A stretch of 64,000 nt of DNA from Amanita rubescens. Taxonomy: Eukaryota > Basidiomycota > Agaricomycetes > Agaricales > Amanitaceae. Position numbers and translations under genes: made by a program. Below the pieces are notes generated by a model. It was given only the letters and a program-made list of their open reading frames with translations, had not been told where the DNA came from and searched no databases. The DNA is taken from contig WION01000020.1 in NCBI GenBank assembly GCA_015039365.1, forward strand, positions 372,001-436,000, written 5' to 3'. Shown in pieces: positions 1-11,429 of this stretch. Every line of letters starts with the position of its first letter. Within the stretch, counting starts at the first letter, position 1.

Positions 1-243
1 GTTGTACAATAGGTGGTCCAGCGTTCGAATGGTTGGCGTTTGCTTCTTTGGCTATGACATTATTGTTAACATGCTTATTTTCGATGCACAAGTATAAAGT
101 AACATATAATGTACATAAATTAGGCATATTATATTTGTTCTTAATGACAGGATAATGCGTGGATGGATGTCTAGTGTCTAAATGAGATGGGTATGTTGTA
201 TGTAGTGTCACTTGGAGGTTAAAAAGTGCCAGTAGGGTTGGGT

Positions 244-1268
244 TTAAACGAGGATAACGGCCAATAGCAACGCGGCCAGTACGATGATGAGGATGATGAT
301 GCAGTACCCGCTTCCCTTCTCTTCCGAGTCACGAAGGAACTTGCGCATTCGTTTCATGGCTTTGTCGAGCTTTGTGTCTGTCCGGTCGACATTTTGTTCC
401 AGGTCAGTCAGGAGCCTGACGAAACGGATATCAGTACTTGAACGGGGTAAAAGGAAAAGACAAGGCTCACTCGTTATGTTCGGCGAGTTCTTGTCCCATT
501 AGACCAGCTTGCTGAGCCAATGTGCTCAATGTGCCTGCAATGGAATCCATGGTCTGGTCTTGTTCACGAATCATCATTTGTTGCTCTTCCATGGCCCATG
601 CTGCTTGGTGATCTTCTCTTGCGCCATGGTCTAGGTCAGACAAGGGGTACGAGGTTTTGTCTACGAAGCGACTAGATGGAGAAGCCGGCCCACTCCCTGC
701 ATTTGAGCCTAGGCGTGAATTCGGCCGGGAGTATTGTCGTGTTTGAGGGTTAGAATTGGGTGGTTGAGGCTGGGATCGCCGGGGTGCAGAAAGCTCCGCT
801 CTCATGTTCTAACTTTCCGGAATGAGTAGTCAATGAGCGCCGACCGGAGAAACGAAGAAGAGAACTAACCTCGACTTCTTTCTGCACATAGCTCACATAT
901 TTTCGACGCTCGAGCACGTCGGTTACGTCCAGGCCAAATGATTTGGGTCCGGTAGATTCTACGACCCTTGTGCAGAACATGTCAGTTGGAGTAACACGAC
1001 GAATTTGTAACACACTTTACACTCTCGTCTAGAGCTTCCAAGTCTGCTTCTAGTGCTGCTAACGTGGCTTTTAGCTATGAAAAATGTTGAGCAAATCGAC
1101 ACAACAGTACGTTGGCGAAACACGAACTTCATTACGCGCCCATATTAGTTCTTCGCTGTCTTCCCTGGCTGTACTTCGTATCCGCATATATGAAGAAAAG
1201 AGCTGAGATCCTGTTTGCAGCGATGACTGGATTTCTTGCTGTACGGCATGGTAGGGGTCAGTGGACAT
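244..1268 (-). CDS. TLG1: Qc-SNARE, syntaxin-6/Tlg1-like
   Basis: This is a t-SNARE for vesicle fusion at the trans-Golgi/endosome. About five exons on the minus strand join in one frame. The N-terminus starts MSTDPYHAVQQEIQ, followed by a helical region and the syntaxin-6-type stretch RVVESTGPKSFGLDVTDV. A Ser/Pro/Gln-rich linker comes next, then the SNARE helix (MIREQDQTMDSIAGTLSTLA ... DLEQNVDRTDTKLDKAMKRM), whose central glutamine fits the Q-SNARE zero layer. The protein ends in one membrane anchor (GYCIIILIIVLAALLLAVIL) directly before the stop. I chose the ATG at 1268 because the first exon then aligns with the N-terminus of the family. The last intron lies at about 418-469. It is divergent from the SEC20 gene. 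The family call is secure; the exact Tlg1 orthology is inferred. Confidence 0.85.
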
Positions 1269-1371
1269 GATGGAATGAATTTCAAGTCTCGATCGTTTAT
1301 TTGGCAAACCATTGGGGAACAAATAGCAATCGGCATCTCATGCCAAACGTGGCTGTCGTCCTGTAACCACC
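1269..1371. promoter_or_regulatory. Short shared promoter between two SNARE genes
   Basis: Only 103 bases separate the start codons of the Tlg1-like gene (minus) and the Sec20 gene (plus). Both 5' leaders and any core promoter must fit here or overlap the coding exons. I see no clear TATA box. A bidirectional promoter is inferred from spacing alone. Confidence 0.4.
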
Positions 1372-2641
1372 ATGCCGCCAACGTTTGACGAGGAGACAAC
1401 AGATCTCATTGACTCTGCGACAAGGCTGCAAAAAGATCTGAGAGACGTGCAATTACCTCGCCTCCGCGCTTGTGCTGGTCCCTTGGTACTGCAACAGACA
1501 TATGCCGCCGAGGTTCGAGAAGATATTGATACACTGACACGTAAAGTGGAGGTATGTAGCAAGTTCGTTGCATGGTATAGTTTTCATCATTCCTTTCTTC
1601 CAAGGCATTAGATCTCCTAGTTTTGGATCAGAGAAGCGAAAAGAATAGGAGAGAATTGAGGAGTGTTGTGAACAGCCATAAAGAGGCACTTGTTGAGTGA
1701 GGCTAACGATGCTGGGCTACGTGGCAATGGCTGACGTGAAGAGGAGGTAGACTGCGCCAGGAATCCCGCGCTGCCTTGTTGGCTTCAAAGAAGGCGATCG
1801 ATTCACAGAGCAAGTCCAGGCGAGAAGAACTCCTCAAGTCATCAGCGGCAACAGAAAAGCGGAGGACGAACGAGAAAGTGACGTCAGTCCTATGTTTGTT
1901 TTCAAGGATAACATTGGAACATTTCTTGTGCACAGGGACGATGTCTTGATGAAGGCAAACAATGATGTGACGGAGGCGCTACGCCGGACTATAAACCTCA
2001 TGCAAGGGGAGTTGGAACGCTCGGTCCTCTCGACACAGTTACTAGGTGCTTCCATCCGCGATTTTTTATGGAGTCATACTAACCCTACCAAAGATGCGTC
2101 AAGTGCCTCTCTGAAAGCCACGTCATCCGCACATGACAGACTAACTAATTTAATGGGCACCTCCAAACAGCTCGTCAAAGCTCTTGAAAAGACAGACTGG
2201 CTTGACCGAATGCTCATCATATCTGCATTCGTTTTTTTCCTTCTTGTAGTCCTGTTCATTCTCCAGCAGCGCATTATCAGCAGAAGTATCAGGATTGCGT
2301 TCTGGTGGACGCGGTTTTTGCCCAACTTTTCAGAGGACAAAAAGCTGTTGGATTTGGCAAAAGTGGCGCCGACGTTATCAGCAGTGGTTTCGGATTCTGC
2401 TATGTTGTCATCCGCGCTTTCGACTTCCGCGGTTGCGACGACGCTATCAGCCTCACCTACTGCGGTCAAAGCAAGTTCTCTGATCGTGGATACGCTATCA
2501 CCTTCATCTACCCTTGCAACGGAAAGGATATCTACAAGTGTTTATACCATGGCGGACTCCAGTTTACTTACAACTGTCGTATCATCGGATGCTGCTAGCT
2601 CTACGCCTCTTATATTGCCGCCAACGCATGTCGAGTTGTGA
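1372..2641 (+). CDS. SEC20: Sec20-type t-SNARE (Golgi-to-ER retrograde transport)
   Basis: Sec20/BNIP1 is the ER t-SNARE that receives COPI vesicles with the Dsl1 tethering complex. Exon 1 (1372 to about 1545) encodes an N-terminal helix starting MPPTFDEETTDLIDSATRLQ. A second exon is near 1612-1688 and a third is about 1761-1882. The fourth exon (1936-2641) has the Sec20 domain (VTEALRRTINLMQGELERS ... LGASIRDFL), a hydrophobic anchor (MLIISAFVFFLLVVLFILQQ) and the post-anchor motif SIRIAFWWTRFLP. After the anchor is a Ser/Thr/Ala-rich lumenal tail of roughly 100 residues. It ends THVEL-stop, which resembles an H/KDEL-type retrieval signal; yeast Sec20 ends HDEL. The first intron boundaries are uncertain because more than one donor fits. 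Confidence 0.85.
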
Positions 2642-2814
2642 CGTTCCATTATGTAACGTAACGTAATTAGTTCTAATTTTAATCTGATTCAAATGAGAGT
2701 CAGGATATTGATCATTGTTCAAGCGACCCTTCAAACTGTGCCTAGCGACAATGGTCAAAACCGCTCCACCAAGCGAAGCACGGGAGTCCAACGACAACTC
2801 TTCGTCCAAGGCAA

Positions 2815-5595
2815 GTGAAACTTATTGCCACCTCGACAGGGGAGGTTCGCTCCGACTCTAACGAACAACAGAGTCCAGGTTCCACATCGGAGCGCAAATC
2901 CAGTAGGAGAAAAAGGCCGCGGCTTGACCCCTCGACCGACTCAACAGCTGGGACAGAGACATGCAGTACATCTTCCAAAGGAGATGTACGGACGAATGTC
3001 GAAACGACCGAAGCCGAGACTACTTTAAAGCCACCTCAGACACCTGCGCCCAGTGACCAGACCGGGAAAACTCCTACGCACGTCCCAACCGCGACGGAAA
3101 CGAGTCTCCCTGAGCCATTCGCAACTAATGATCAATTGACTTCCCTTCCTTTGGACCTATTAGGGGAGGTCCTGACCCTCACTTGTTCGACGAGTGACGT
3201 CCTTTCTCTTGCTAGATGCAACAGGCATTTATGGAAAACTCTAACCGCGCCTTCGGCTGCATTTATATGGAAGAAGACGAGAAAGGTTGCTATCCCGGAA
3301 CCGATGCCGGACCCTCCCAGCACGCTCCCCGAATCCACCTACGCATCAATGGTCTTTGACGGTGGCAAGTGCGAGGTAAGCGAGACGCTATTATTCAACC
3401 CACAGTTCAGCTTAAGCTATATGGACTTTCAGATTTGCGGGGTCTATACGAAGGACATGTATTCTTCGTTTGCGGTAAAGTTCAGGGTTTGCCCCCTTGT
3501 AAGTTTTTTTGTACTCCTCACTGCCTGAATATTGTGTCATTGCATGATGTAGCGAACTTGCAGAAGGTCTACCCTTATCCGCCGGTGAGCTCCGCACACA
3601 GCCTTTACCGTTATCACGAGTCTTACGGCGTGTACGGTTTTGTACAGTGCGCCGTTCACTCAGCTGTCTAAAGTGAAAGATTCGGACCTTGCGATATGGG
3701 AGCGGACGCCGACGATTGAGCGTGAAATACCTAATTGTAAGGCTCTACTACCTGTGATGAAATTCCCGGTTCATTTCTTTCCTAACAGTTAGTAACACTT
3801 CGTCACCGTACTGTAAGTTAAGCGGCCTTGTGAAGGAAATATGTTTCATACGAGATATCAAGGGCCCAGCGCTCAATTGTGGTGTAGAACCACTGAAATG
3901 AACAAGATCACGGAGGAATATCAGCAAGAGGATGCTGAATTCAAAGCTACCGAGGACATTGAAGAATTTCAAAGGGTGTGTCGTCTTTTTCTGCTATGTA
4001 GCTGTCTTATGAACGAGTCGTGTGGTCGCAGAAGCGCCAACATGCTATCAAGAAGAACATTGAATGGATGGAGGTGCGCACCTTACACTCAATTGGTTGA
4101 TTATCGAGAAATGAAGCTGCTTGATACACAGTTTTGTGTCGCACTTTCCAAGTGGAGAGATGTATATATCAAGGAATACATCCGTAATAAACGAGCGAAT
4201 GATGAACTGTACGTTGGGGTTTCATTCAAGCCTTAACGCGGTTAACGGCGGCCATAGATCCAAAACAATCGCAAAATCTCGCGGCTACCCGATACAACAG
4301 CTCCTTGGTGAAACTAGCTATGGTGTGCTTCATCGTCGTCACAACAAATCTTTGCAAGCAACTACCTTACCTGGTCAGTATAGCCGTTGTCCTCCAAAAA
4401 GACCGACTTTTTCTGACCTTAAAATTCAGATTTCTATGCCATCGAGGCGACGGTAAAAGCTGAGCTGAATGCAACAGCAGAAAGGCGCAAACGCAGGCAA
4501 CGAGATGATTCATATAGGACAATCTACCAAGCGATTCAAAAATACCACGAAAAACTGTGTAACGAGATGCGCTATTCCGATTCCCCTTTGGTCATACCTC
4601 CCTTCCCAACCTTTCGTCGGCTCCCTGTATTAGCGTCCCTACTTGCGCTGGCGGACACGGATACGAGTAAATCTATACAGGATATTTTGAGGCAAAAGGG
4701 GGTAAGGGATGTCATCAAAACTGAGTTGAAAAAGTGGGAGAACGAAGCACGGGAAGCAATGGCCACCATTCTTGGGAATCCTGAACATGACCCAGGGTGC
4801 AAGGACGAGTCACACCCAGTTGATCACTGGACGGCATGGTTCCTGTGCAAAGAATGTACTGCCCGAGCTGTTCAGTACAAAGCCCAGATTGAACCACTTT
4901 GTTTTCGGGAGGCATGTCAGCATGAATGTCTCGTTCCCAAGGGGCAGAAGCGCAAAACTATACCTTGGGATGCGTCAACTTTTACAAAGGATGAAAAAGT
5001 AGGTATTTCGCCCATTTCCGAATTGTCCTTTGCTGACAAGATATGCAGGCCATTGCCGTTTTGCGCAAATGTACTAATCATTTCAAGTCCACTGATCCGC
5101 CCACCTCCATGTTGATCAAGTGCTTATCTTGCCAACCTTACGCAATTATTCAGACAACAAAGGATCTGGTATGTTTCATGAGAACCTCATTGTGCTCAAG
5201 AGTATTGACACTCTCATTTAGGTCTCTCACTGTCACCGACATGATGATATGGAGATTGATTTCATGACTGCCGATGATTTAGAAACACAGAAAGCGATCG
5301 GTGCATTAAGTACACCGGGTCTCGCCAAGAAACTTGTGAGACGAACTGATAAAGAAAAGGACTTGAAAGATTGCGGGTGCCGGAGTTGCCTGTTGGAATC
5401 GGCCCAGAAATCTACGCATGCTGATCAAAATGAACTTTTAGCGAAACAGCACAAGATGACAATTAACGGCGTAAGGTCACATCTGAAAACAAAGTAAGCT
5501 TTTTGTTTTGTCGTAGGTTCGCTGTAACCTGAGTGTATCTTAGGCACGGAATTGAGGTGATTCGCGACGAGGATGTGTATATATTTCCGATCTAA
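2815..5595 (+). CDS. F-box protein with cysteine-rich zinc-binding segments (copy 1)
   Basis: First of three paralogues in this window. A basic, Ser/Thr-rich N-terminus precedes an F-box (LTSLPLDLLGEVLTLTCSTS ... LSLARCNRHLWKTL). Exon 1 ends in GGKCE, and the next exon restores a Cys-x2-Cys finger (CEICGVYTKDMYSSFAVKFR). Later exons carry CKECTA ... CREACQHEC, KCLSCQPYA, and a C2H2-like tail: CGCRSCL followed by HLKTK-HGI across the last intron. The protein ends DEDVYIFPI (stop 5593-5595). Several introns between 3375 and 4450 are not resolved. The family pattern suggests an SCF adaptor, but the target is unknown. The start is uncertain: an ATG at 2751 in good context (MVKTAPPSEARESND) lies in another frame and I found no credible intron joining it. 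Confidence 0.7.
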
Positions 5596-6881
5596 GATGT
5601 AATCATCACACGGGTTGAACCAGTGACTTATCATGGAACCTGCGAGACCTTGAGTTCGAGCTTTTCAACTCGATCTCCAAGTCCTAGACTCCCGGTAACA
5701 TACGAGTATGCACAAGTCTGCGAACTGACTCGTGAATGAATGAATCTTGCAACAGATGAACGCGGTTGGATGGGGGCTGAAGCGGGCAGATCAATGAATG
5801 GAAGCGCATATCCCGACCTCACTGGGCTGAACGATGGTTGGGACATGCCTTATGACAGGCGACCGGTGACTCTGGAGTACTAGTGAGCATTGATGACAGC
5901 ATGAGAGCCATTTGTCCATGGCATAAGCGTCCACCGGATTCCGCCATACATTCCCCATCGCTCTTGTGCTCGCATCCGGCCTCCACCGCCTCCATCATCC
6001 CTAATGAACACGCGTTCCCAACCGGTGTCTCTCTAGGTCCCTCATGATCCTTTCGACCGATTCCAACAGCCACAGTCCGCTTGGCGGTAACTGGAGTGTA
6101 GTCAAGCAAGGCTGTCTGTATTGAAGAGTATTGATCTTCCTGTCCGTGTTGATGATATGAGCAGGCTTTGGAAAATATTCACAGGATATCTTGATATGCC
6201 CGTTGCCCAATTTTCCGGACTACTGACTCCCTTCAGATTTAAACCACAACAGGGGAAACCGGCGAACTTCGTTACATGGCAGAGGGGAAGGGACCACCAA
6301 CTTCAAATGAATGATGATGGCTCAAAGAGACGATCGAAAACGATTGATCATTGGTTATAGAAATCGTGAAAGAGGCACGGAAAAGAAGTGTGGTCCCAGC
6401 GTCGCTGAGTGGCGCGGGCATAGGAGAATTGCGTGAGAAATCTTAGATCAGCTGGTACAGTCTCGTGAATCGTGATAATCCCCCTTCTACGCCACCATCA
6501 TGCATGGGCCGTTCTTGGAGACCAGTCGCGAACGTGCTTTATCAACCCAATACGACGACGATACTAGGAGCAAGAAGGCGAGGGATTCTAAAAGTCCTTC
6601 GAACAACGATCATAGCTTCAACACATCTGATGACCCTGAGCCCGATCATAGGGTTAGAGAAACCGTGACTGAGTCGGAGGTGAACAGGTATGAAAACTCT
6701 GTCAGCGCCTGTCCACAGATCATCTTAGCTTCTCAGACAATCTTTTCCAGCAGGTATTCCAAGAAATCATGATCTAAATACAAGGTGTGTGTGCTGCCAA
6801 GTGTGACATGGTTACAATTGCTTTTGTCTTTGACAACCACTGCTCCCACAGAACCGGCAATTAACCAAAATAACATTACAG
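5596..6881. other. Intergenic region, no convincing gene
   Basis: Short open frames exist on both strands, for example about 60-90 codons from 6121 and from 6500 on the plus strand, but none resembles a family I know. A (GAAT)3 tract lies near 5735. The frame starting at 6500 (MHGPFLETSRERAL) is a possible upstream exon of the following NLR-like gene, but I could not connect it. Confidence 0.4.
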
Positions 6882-9800
6882 GGGACAACCAACCTTCCTT
6901 CTCCAGTTGTGGCCAGCTCAGGTGGCAATTTCTTCACTGGAGCTCAGAATGTTTTTGTCACAGGTAGCCAGTTGTTTGGGGTCCAAGGGGATTACTACAA
7001 TGTATGTAACTTTGGGCTAGTGTGATGATATCAATGATCATGATAATTCTTAGCAAACAATCCATCACTCAGTTGTTTCTCCTGATATCCTACCACCCTT
7101 GGCTCCTCTGAGGCATTCTAGTGCCATGTTTACAGGTCGTAGTATATACCTAGAAAAGCTAAAGGATTATTTTGGGTCCAGTGCCAAAGGACAAAGGAAG
7201 TCATTTCTTTTGCATGCTATGGGAGGCATTGGAAAGACTCAAATTTGCTTCAAATTCATTGAAGAACATGAAACACTGTGAGTGCTACTAGACACTTTAC
7301 AAGAGGATTGAGTAAAGTCTTTCATAGATTTTCTGACATATTTTGGATTGATGCTTCTTCAGAGAGTATGATTGATCTCAGACTCAAGCAGATTGCTCAG
7401 GCAAATAGTGGCACTGCTGAAGCTGCCTCTTCAGCTGCATCTGCTCTCAAGTGGATTTCTAAAAAGTTCAATTGGTTGATGATATATGATAATGCAGATG
7501 GTGGATACCAAGTGGTAGAAAAGTTCCTTCCTCCTGGAAATGGAGGAAATATCTTGATAACAAGCAGGAATTTGGAACTGATGAGAATCACAGAGAATTC
7601 AATGGAGGTTCTTGAAATGGGAGAAGAAGAGGCATTATCTCTGCTATCAAAATCAGCCAAGCTAAATTATGCATCAGAAAATATCCAAACCATGGCCAAA
7701 CAGCTTGTTTCAATGCTGGGAGGGATTCCACTTGCAATTGACCAAGCTGGGGCATATATGCTAACTTGTAAATGCCCTCTTGATGATTACCTGGAATTAT
7801 ATGCCAAGAATCAAGATGAATTAATGTCTAATCCTTTATTTGAAGGAGCATCTGATTATGGATCCTGCACCTATGGAACTTGGGAAATCTCAATGAAAGA
7901 GATTGAAGCAAGAGCTGCACAAAAAAGCAATCCTATAGCTATAGCAGCTGAGAGTGCTATTACTCTATATCATATAATTGCATTTTTACATCATGAGAAT
8001 ATACCAGAAGAGTTGTTCAAAAATGCTGCAGAGAACTATAAGAAGAGAAACATTGATAAAGAAAGGGAATCTGGTCTCCCTCTTTCAATAACAATGTTAA
8101 ATCCTAAGGTCTTGTTCTTGGATGAAAAGGGGGAATGGAATAAAATGCAATTTCAATTAGGAATTCAAGTGCTGCTGTCATTTTCCCTCATTAAGAGTAG
8201 TGGAAACCATTATTCAGTGCATCCTTTAGTGCATGCTTGGAGCAGGAATAGAGTTCCAAAGATGGAAATTGCCCAGCAGTTTCTTATGTACAAAGGCATT
8301 TCTGGGTTGTTCCATAGGAGTTGGACTATGAGATTGACAATTATGAATATTGTGGCATTGCTTGCACCACACATAAGAACAATCAGTAATCAAGCAGCAC
8401 TGCTGAAGTCTAAACAGCTTTTATTATGATGATGAATGCAATCGATTTTCACTTGTATTCCATCAGATTGGGAGTTGGAAGTGAACTGGAAAAGCTAAGT
8501 ATGTGGATGCTAGAAAGGAGGAAAGCAAATTTTTGCACCAAAACATCCATTTGTTCTGAATAGCATGGCTGATCTAGCATCCACATACAGGAACCAGGGG
8601 AGGTGGGATGAGGCAGAGAAGCTGGAGGTAGAAGTCATGGAGGCAAGAAAAGAAAAGCTTGGATCACTGCACCCAGACACTCTTACCAGCATGGCTAATC
8701 TAGCATCCACATACAGGAACCAGGGGAGGTGGGATGAGGCAGAGAAGATGGAGGTAGAAGTCATGGAGGCAAGCAAAGAAAAGCTGGGATCACAGCACCC
8801 ACACACTCTTACCAGCATGGCTAATCTAGCATCCACATACTGGAACAAGGGGAGGTGGGATGAGGCAGAGAAAGCTTTTTGTAGAAGTCATGGAGGCAGG
8901 CAAAGAAAAGCTTGGATCACAGCACCCAGACACTCTTACCAGCATGGGTAATCTAGCATCCACATACAGGAACCAGGGGAGGATGGGATGAGGCAGAGAA
9001 GCTTTTTGTAGAAGTCATGGAAGCAAGCAAAGAAAAGCTTGGATTACAGCACCCAGACACTCTCACCAGCATGGGTAATCTAGCATCCACATACAGGAAC
9101 CAGGGGAGGTGGGATGAGGCAGAGAAGCTCCAGGTAGAAGTCATGGAGGCAAGCAAAGAAAAGCTGGGATCACAGCACCCACACACTCTTTCCAGGATGG
9201 GTGATCTAGCATGCACATATAGGAACCAGGGGAGGTGGGATGAGGCAGAGAAGCTTTTTGTAGAAGTCATGGAGGCAGGCAAAGAAAAGCTTGGATCACA
9301 GCACCCAGACACTCTCACCAGCATGGGTAATCTAGCATCCACATACAGGAAGCAGGGGAGGTGGGATGAGGCAGAGAAGCTGGAGGTAGAAGTCATGGAG
9401 GCAAGGAAAAAAAAGCTTGGATCACAGCACCCACACACTCTTACCAGCATGGGTAATCTAGCATGCACATATGGGAACCAGGGGAGGTGGGATGAGGCAG
9501 AGAAGCTTTTTGTAGAAGTCATGGAGGCAGGCAAAGAAAAGCTTGGATCACACCACCCAGACACTCTTACCAGCATGGCTAATCTAGCATCCACATACAG
9601 GAAGCAGGGGAGGTGGGATGAGGCAGAGAAGCTGGAGGTAGAAGTCATGGAGGCAAGGAAAGAAAAGCTTGGATCACAGCACCCACACACTCTTACCAGC
9701 ATGGCTAATCTAGCATGCACATATGGGAAGCAGGGGAGGTGGGATGAGGCAGAGAAGCTTTTTGTAGAAGTCATGGAGGCAAGGAAAGAAAAGCTTGGAT

Positions 9801-10005
9801 CACAGCACCCAGCACACTCTTACCAGCATGTCTAATCTAGCATACACATACAGGAACCAGGGGAGGTGGGATGAGGCAGAGAAGCTGGCCCAAGAGATAG
9901 AAGTCATGATGGAGGCAAGCAAAGAAAAGCTTTGATCACATCACCCACACACTCTTAGCATGGCTAATCTAGCATGCACATACAAGAACAAGGGGAGGAG
10001 TTGAG
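6882..10005 (+). pseudogene. Decayed NB-ARC-TPR (NLR-like) gene
   Basis: Exons at about 6882-7001, 7054-7277 and from 7328 join cleanly. They encode a short N-terminal motif (GGNFFTGAQNVFVTGSQLF), then an NB-ARC NTPase with Walker A (GGIGKT), Walker B (WLMIYDNAD), an RNBS-B-like ITSRN motif and a GLPL-type motif (GGIPLAIDQAGAY). The frame breaks near 8412: compared with the intact paralogue at 54.5-58.4 kb, one extra base in a T run puts TGA stops in frame. After the break, 42-residue TPR units follow with further shifts near 8872, 8982 and 9810, and decayed units to about 10005. The original product would be a signal-transduction ATPase used in fungal non-self recognition or programmed cell death, by analogy with known fungal NLRs. 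It is AT-rich and almost free of CpG. Confidence 0.8.
8560..10005 (+). repeat. Tandem 126-bp TPR-coding array, about 12 units
   Basis: Near-identical 126-bp units encode the 42-residue pattern NLASTY-RNQGRWDEAEKL-VEVMEA-KEKLGSQHP-TLTSM. From about 9060 the units alternate: one type reads LAS ... EVEVM ... QHPH and the other LAC ... FVEVM ... QHPD. This gives a 252-bp higher-order period. Long antisense open frames over the array are by-products of the repeat. Confidence 0.85.
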
Positions 10006-10501
10006 CCTCAGCTATCATGTGGAGACTACTTGTATGAACTATGCACTATGGTAAAATAACTAGGCAGTTTGAATACTGTGAGTTATTTCGGAACAGTATG
10101 GTATCATGATAACATCAGAACTACATTCTTGAACACCCCATGGTAAGAGACTCTGAGAGAGTACAGACAATGGCACTAGTGTATTGAAGGCCTAACAGTG
10201 CTGACTTGTTGTGATTTGACCAAAGTACCTGAAATCCTGCAATGCCCTTTTATTATGCATGTTAGCCCATGTTGAGTCTTGACTATAATAGTACTAACAT
10301 AACCATAAGATCAAAGTTTACACCGTCAGTTCATCTACCACTTTGTCAATCTGTGACTCTCCTGACCCTCCTTTGCTTCCGTTCTTCCACTTCTCTCTAG
10401 CACCTCTGCATTTTACTGACTTCTCTGCGCTCCCTTTCTTCTACCTCCCATCTTGCTAAGTATGCATCGATACATTCATTCATCTTCAAGTTTCAAGAAA
10501 C
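10006..10501. other. Intergenic, pyrimidine-rich part
   Basis: No gene is visible. The first 80 bases continue the CpG-poor composition of the NLR-like locus. From about 10330 to 10490 the plus strand is rich in C and T with a CATTCATTCAT tract. Confidence 0.4.
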
Positions 10502-10960
10502 TCAGTCATCCCAGGCGAGAGAAACGCAATAGAATCCGTCAAAGCCGATACCAGTGTAGGTATGGTCACCGTATATCGGACTGTGATGTTGATCCTGATG
10601 ACTCGAAGAGTGAGGAACAGATGTAGAAGCCAATCCAGCCACCACCTGCTCCTTCTCCACTCTCCACTCGAAATCGAAACCCGCTACCCACCCCTGAACG
10701 GTAACCCTACCATCCTCGGTCGTGGTTCTTCTCGGCTCCCCTTGCACTTTTGCGGCTGCGCTCCCTATCATGTCCAGGCTCGCATGCGTTGTACTGGAAT
10801 CAGCCGCCGCAATCGGCCCTCGCTCCTCACGCCACCAGTTTACAAAATAGTATTTCGAGGTAGGGCTCCGAGTCAGCACCGCACTTGATCATGCCCATTC
10901 TCCGAGCTAGGAGAGTCAGGAACTCGTTGATATCATTTGATGGATGATTGTGATTGTGCT
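10502..10960 (-). pseudogene. Degraded fragment resembling the C-terminus of a YlqF/Mtg1-type GTPase
   Basis: On the minus strand a stretch reads NDINEFLTLLARRMGMIK, and after a shift of frame KYYFVNWWREERG, then GWVAGFDFEWRVEKEQ further on. The order 'LARRxGxxKxG ... FxxWWRE' resembles the C-terminal helical region of mitochondrial YlqF/Mtg1-type ribosome-assembly GTPases. This is my recollection of the family, not a search result. There is no GTPase domain: about 470 bases upstream on this strand the alpha-amylase gene ends. At least two frame changes are needed to join the pieces, so I call it a truncated remnant. It could instead be the end of another protein. Confidence 0.35.
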
Positions 10961-11429
10961 AACGACGGCGATGACGGTTGCGATGACGTAGTGGTTGACG
11001 GCCGTAACAGGTGCAGGTAGGCTGGCGCTGCGGATAACAAAGGCATCATGTTAGCACATTTCAATTCTTGTTCCGGGGGAGTGCAGATATGGGTTGGAGA
11101 TGTTACGTGAATGAATGAATGAATGGGTAGAAGATAGGGGTAAAGTGATAGGGCTTTAAGCGAGTGGCATCCTGTGGCATCTTAAAATGAGCAAGAATGA
11201 AACGTGACTAGCCAGTGCCAGATCGGATATAACGTTGAAAGTGTCCGCAACATCAGCCGGGTTGATGTTCATCCCCGACGTAGCCGGGACCATTATGTAG
11301 AATCAAACTAGTATCATTCGTCAATTCTGGAGCCAAAGAAATCCTAACTGTCTAAACGGTGACACTAAGGGTTGGGACGCAAACCATTTCGAACAAAATT
11401 GAAGACCCCAATCAGTACTTACCAATCCA
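10961..11429. other. Intergenic, with GAAT microsatellite
   Basis: A (GAAT)4 tract sits near 11112. A short minus-strand frame beginning MMPLLSAAPAYLHLL (about 11050 down to 10937) runs toward the GTPase-like fragment but in another frame. Nothing else is recognisable. Confidence 0.4.

Noticed and set aside
8953..9774. 273-codon open frame on the minus strand over the NLR relic
   Set aside because: It is the antisense of the tandem TPR units. The repeat lacks antisense stops, so the frame stays open without being a gene.
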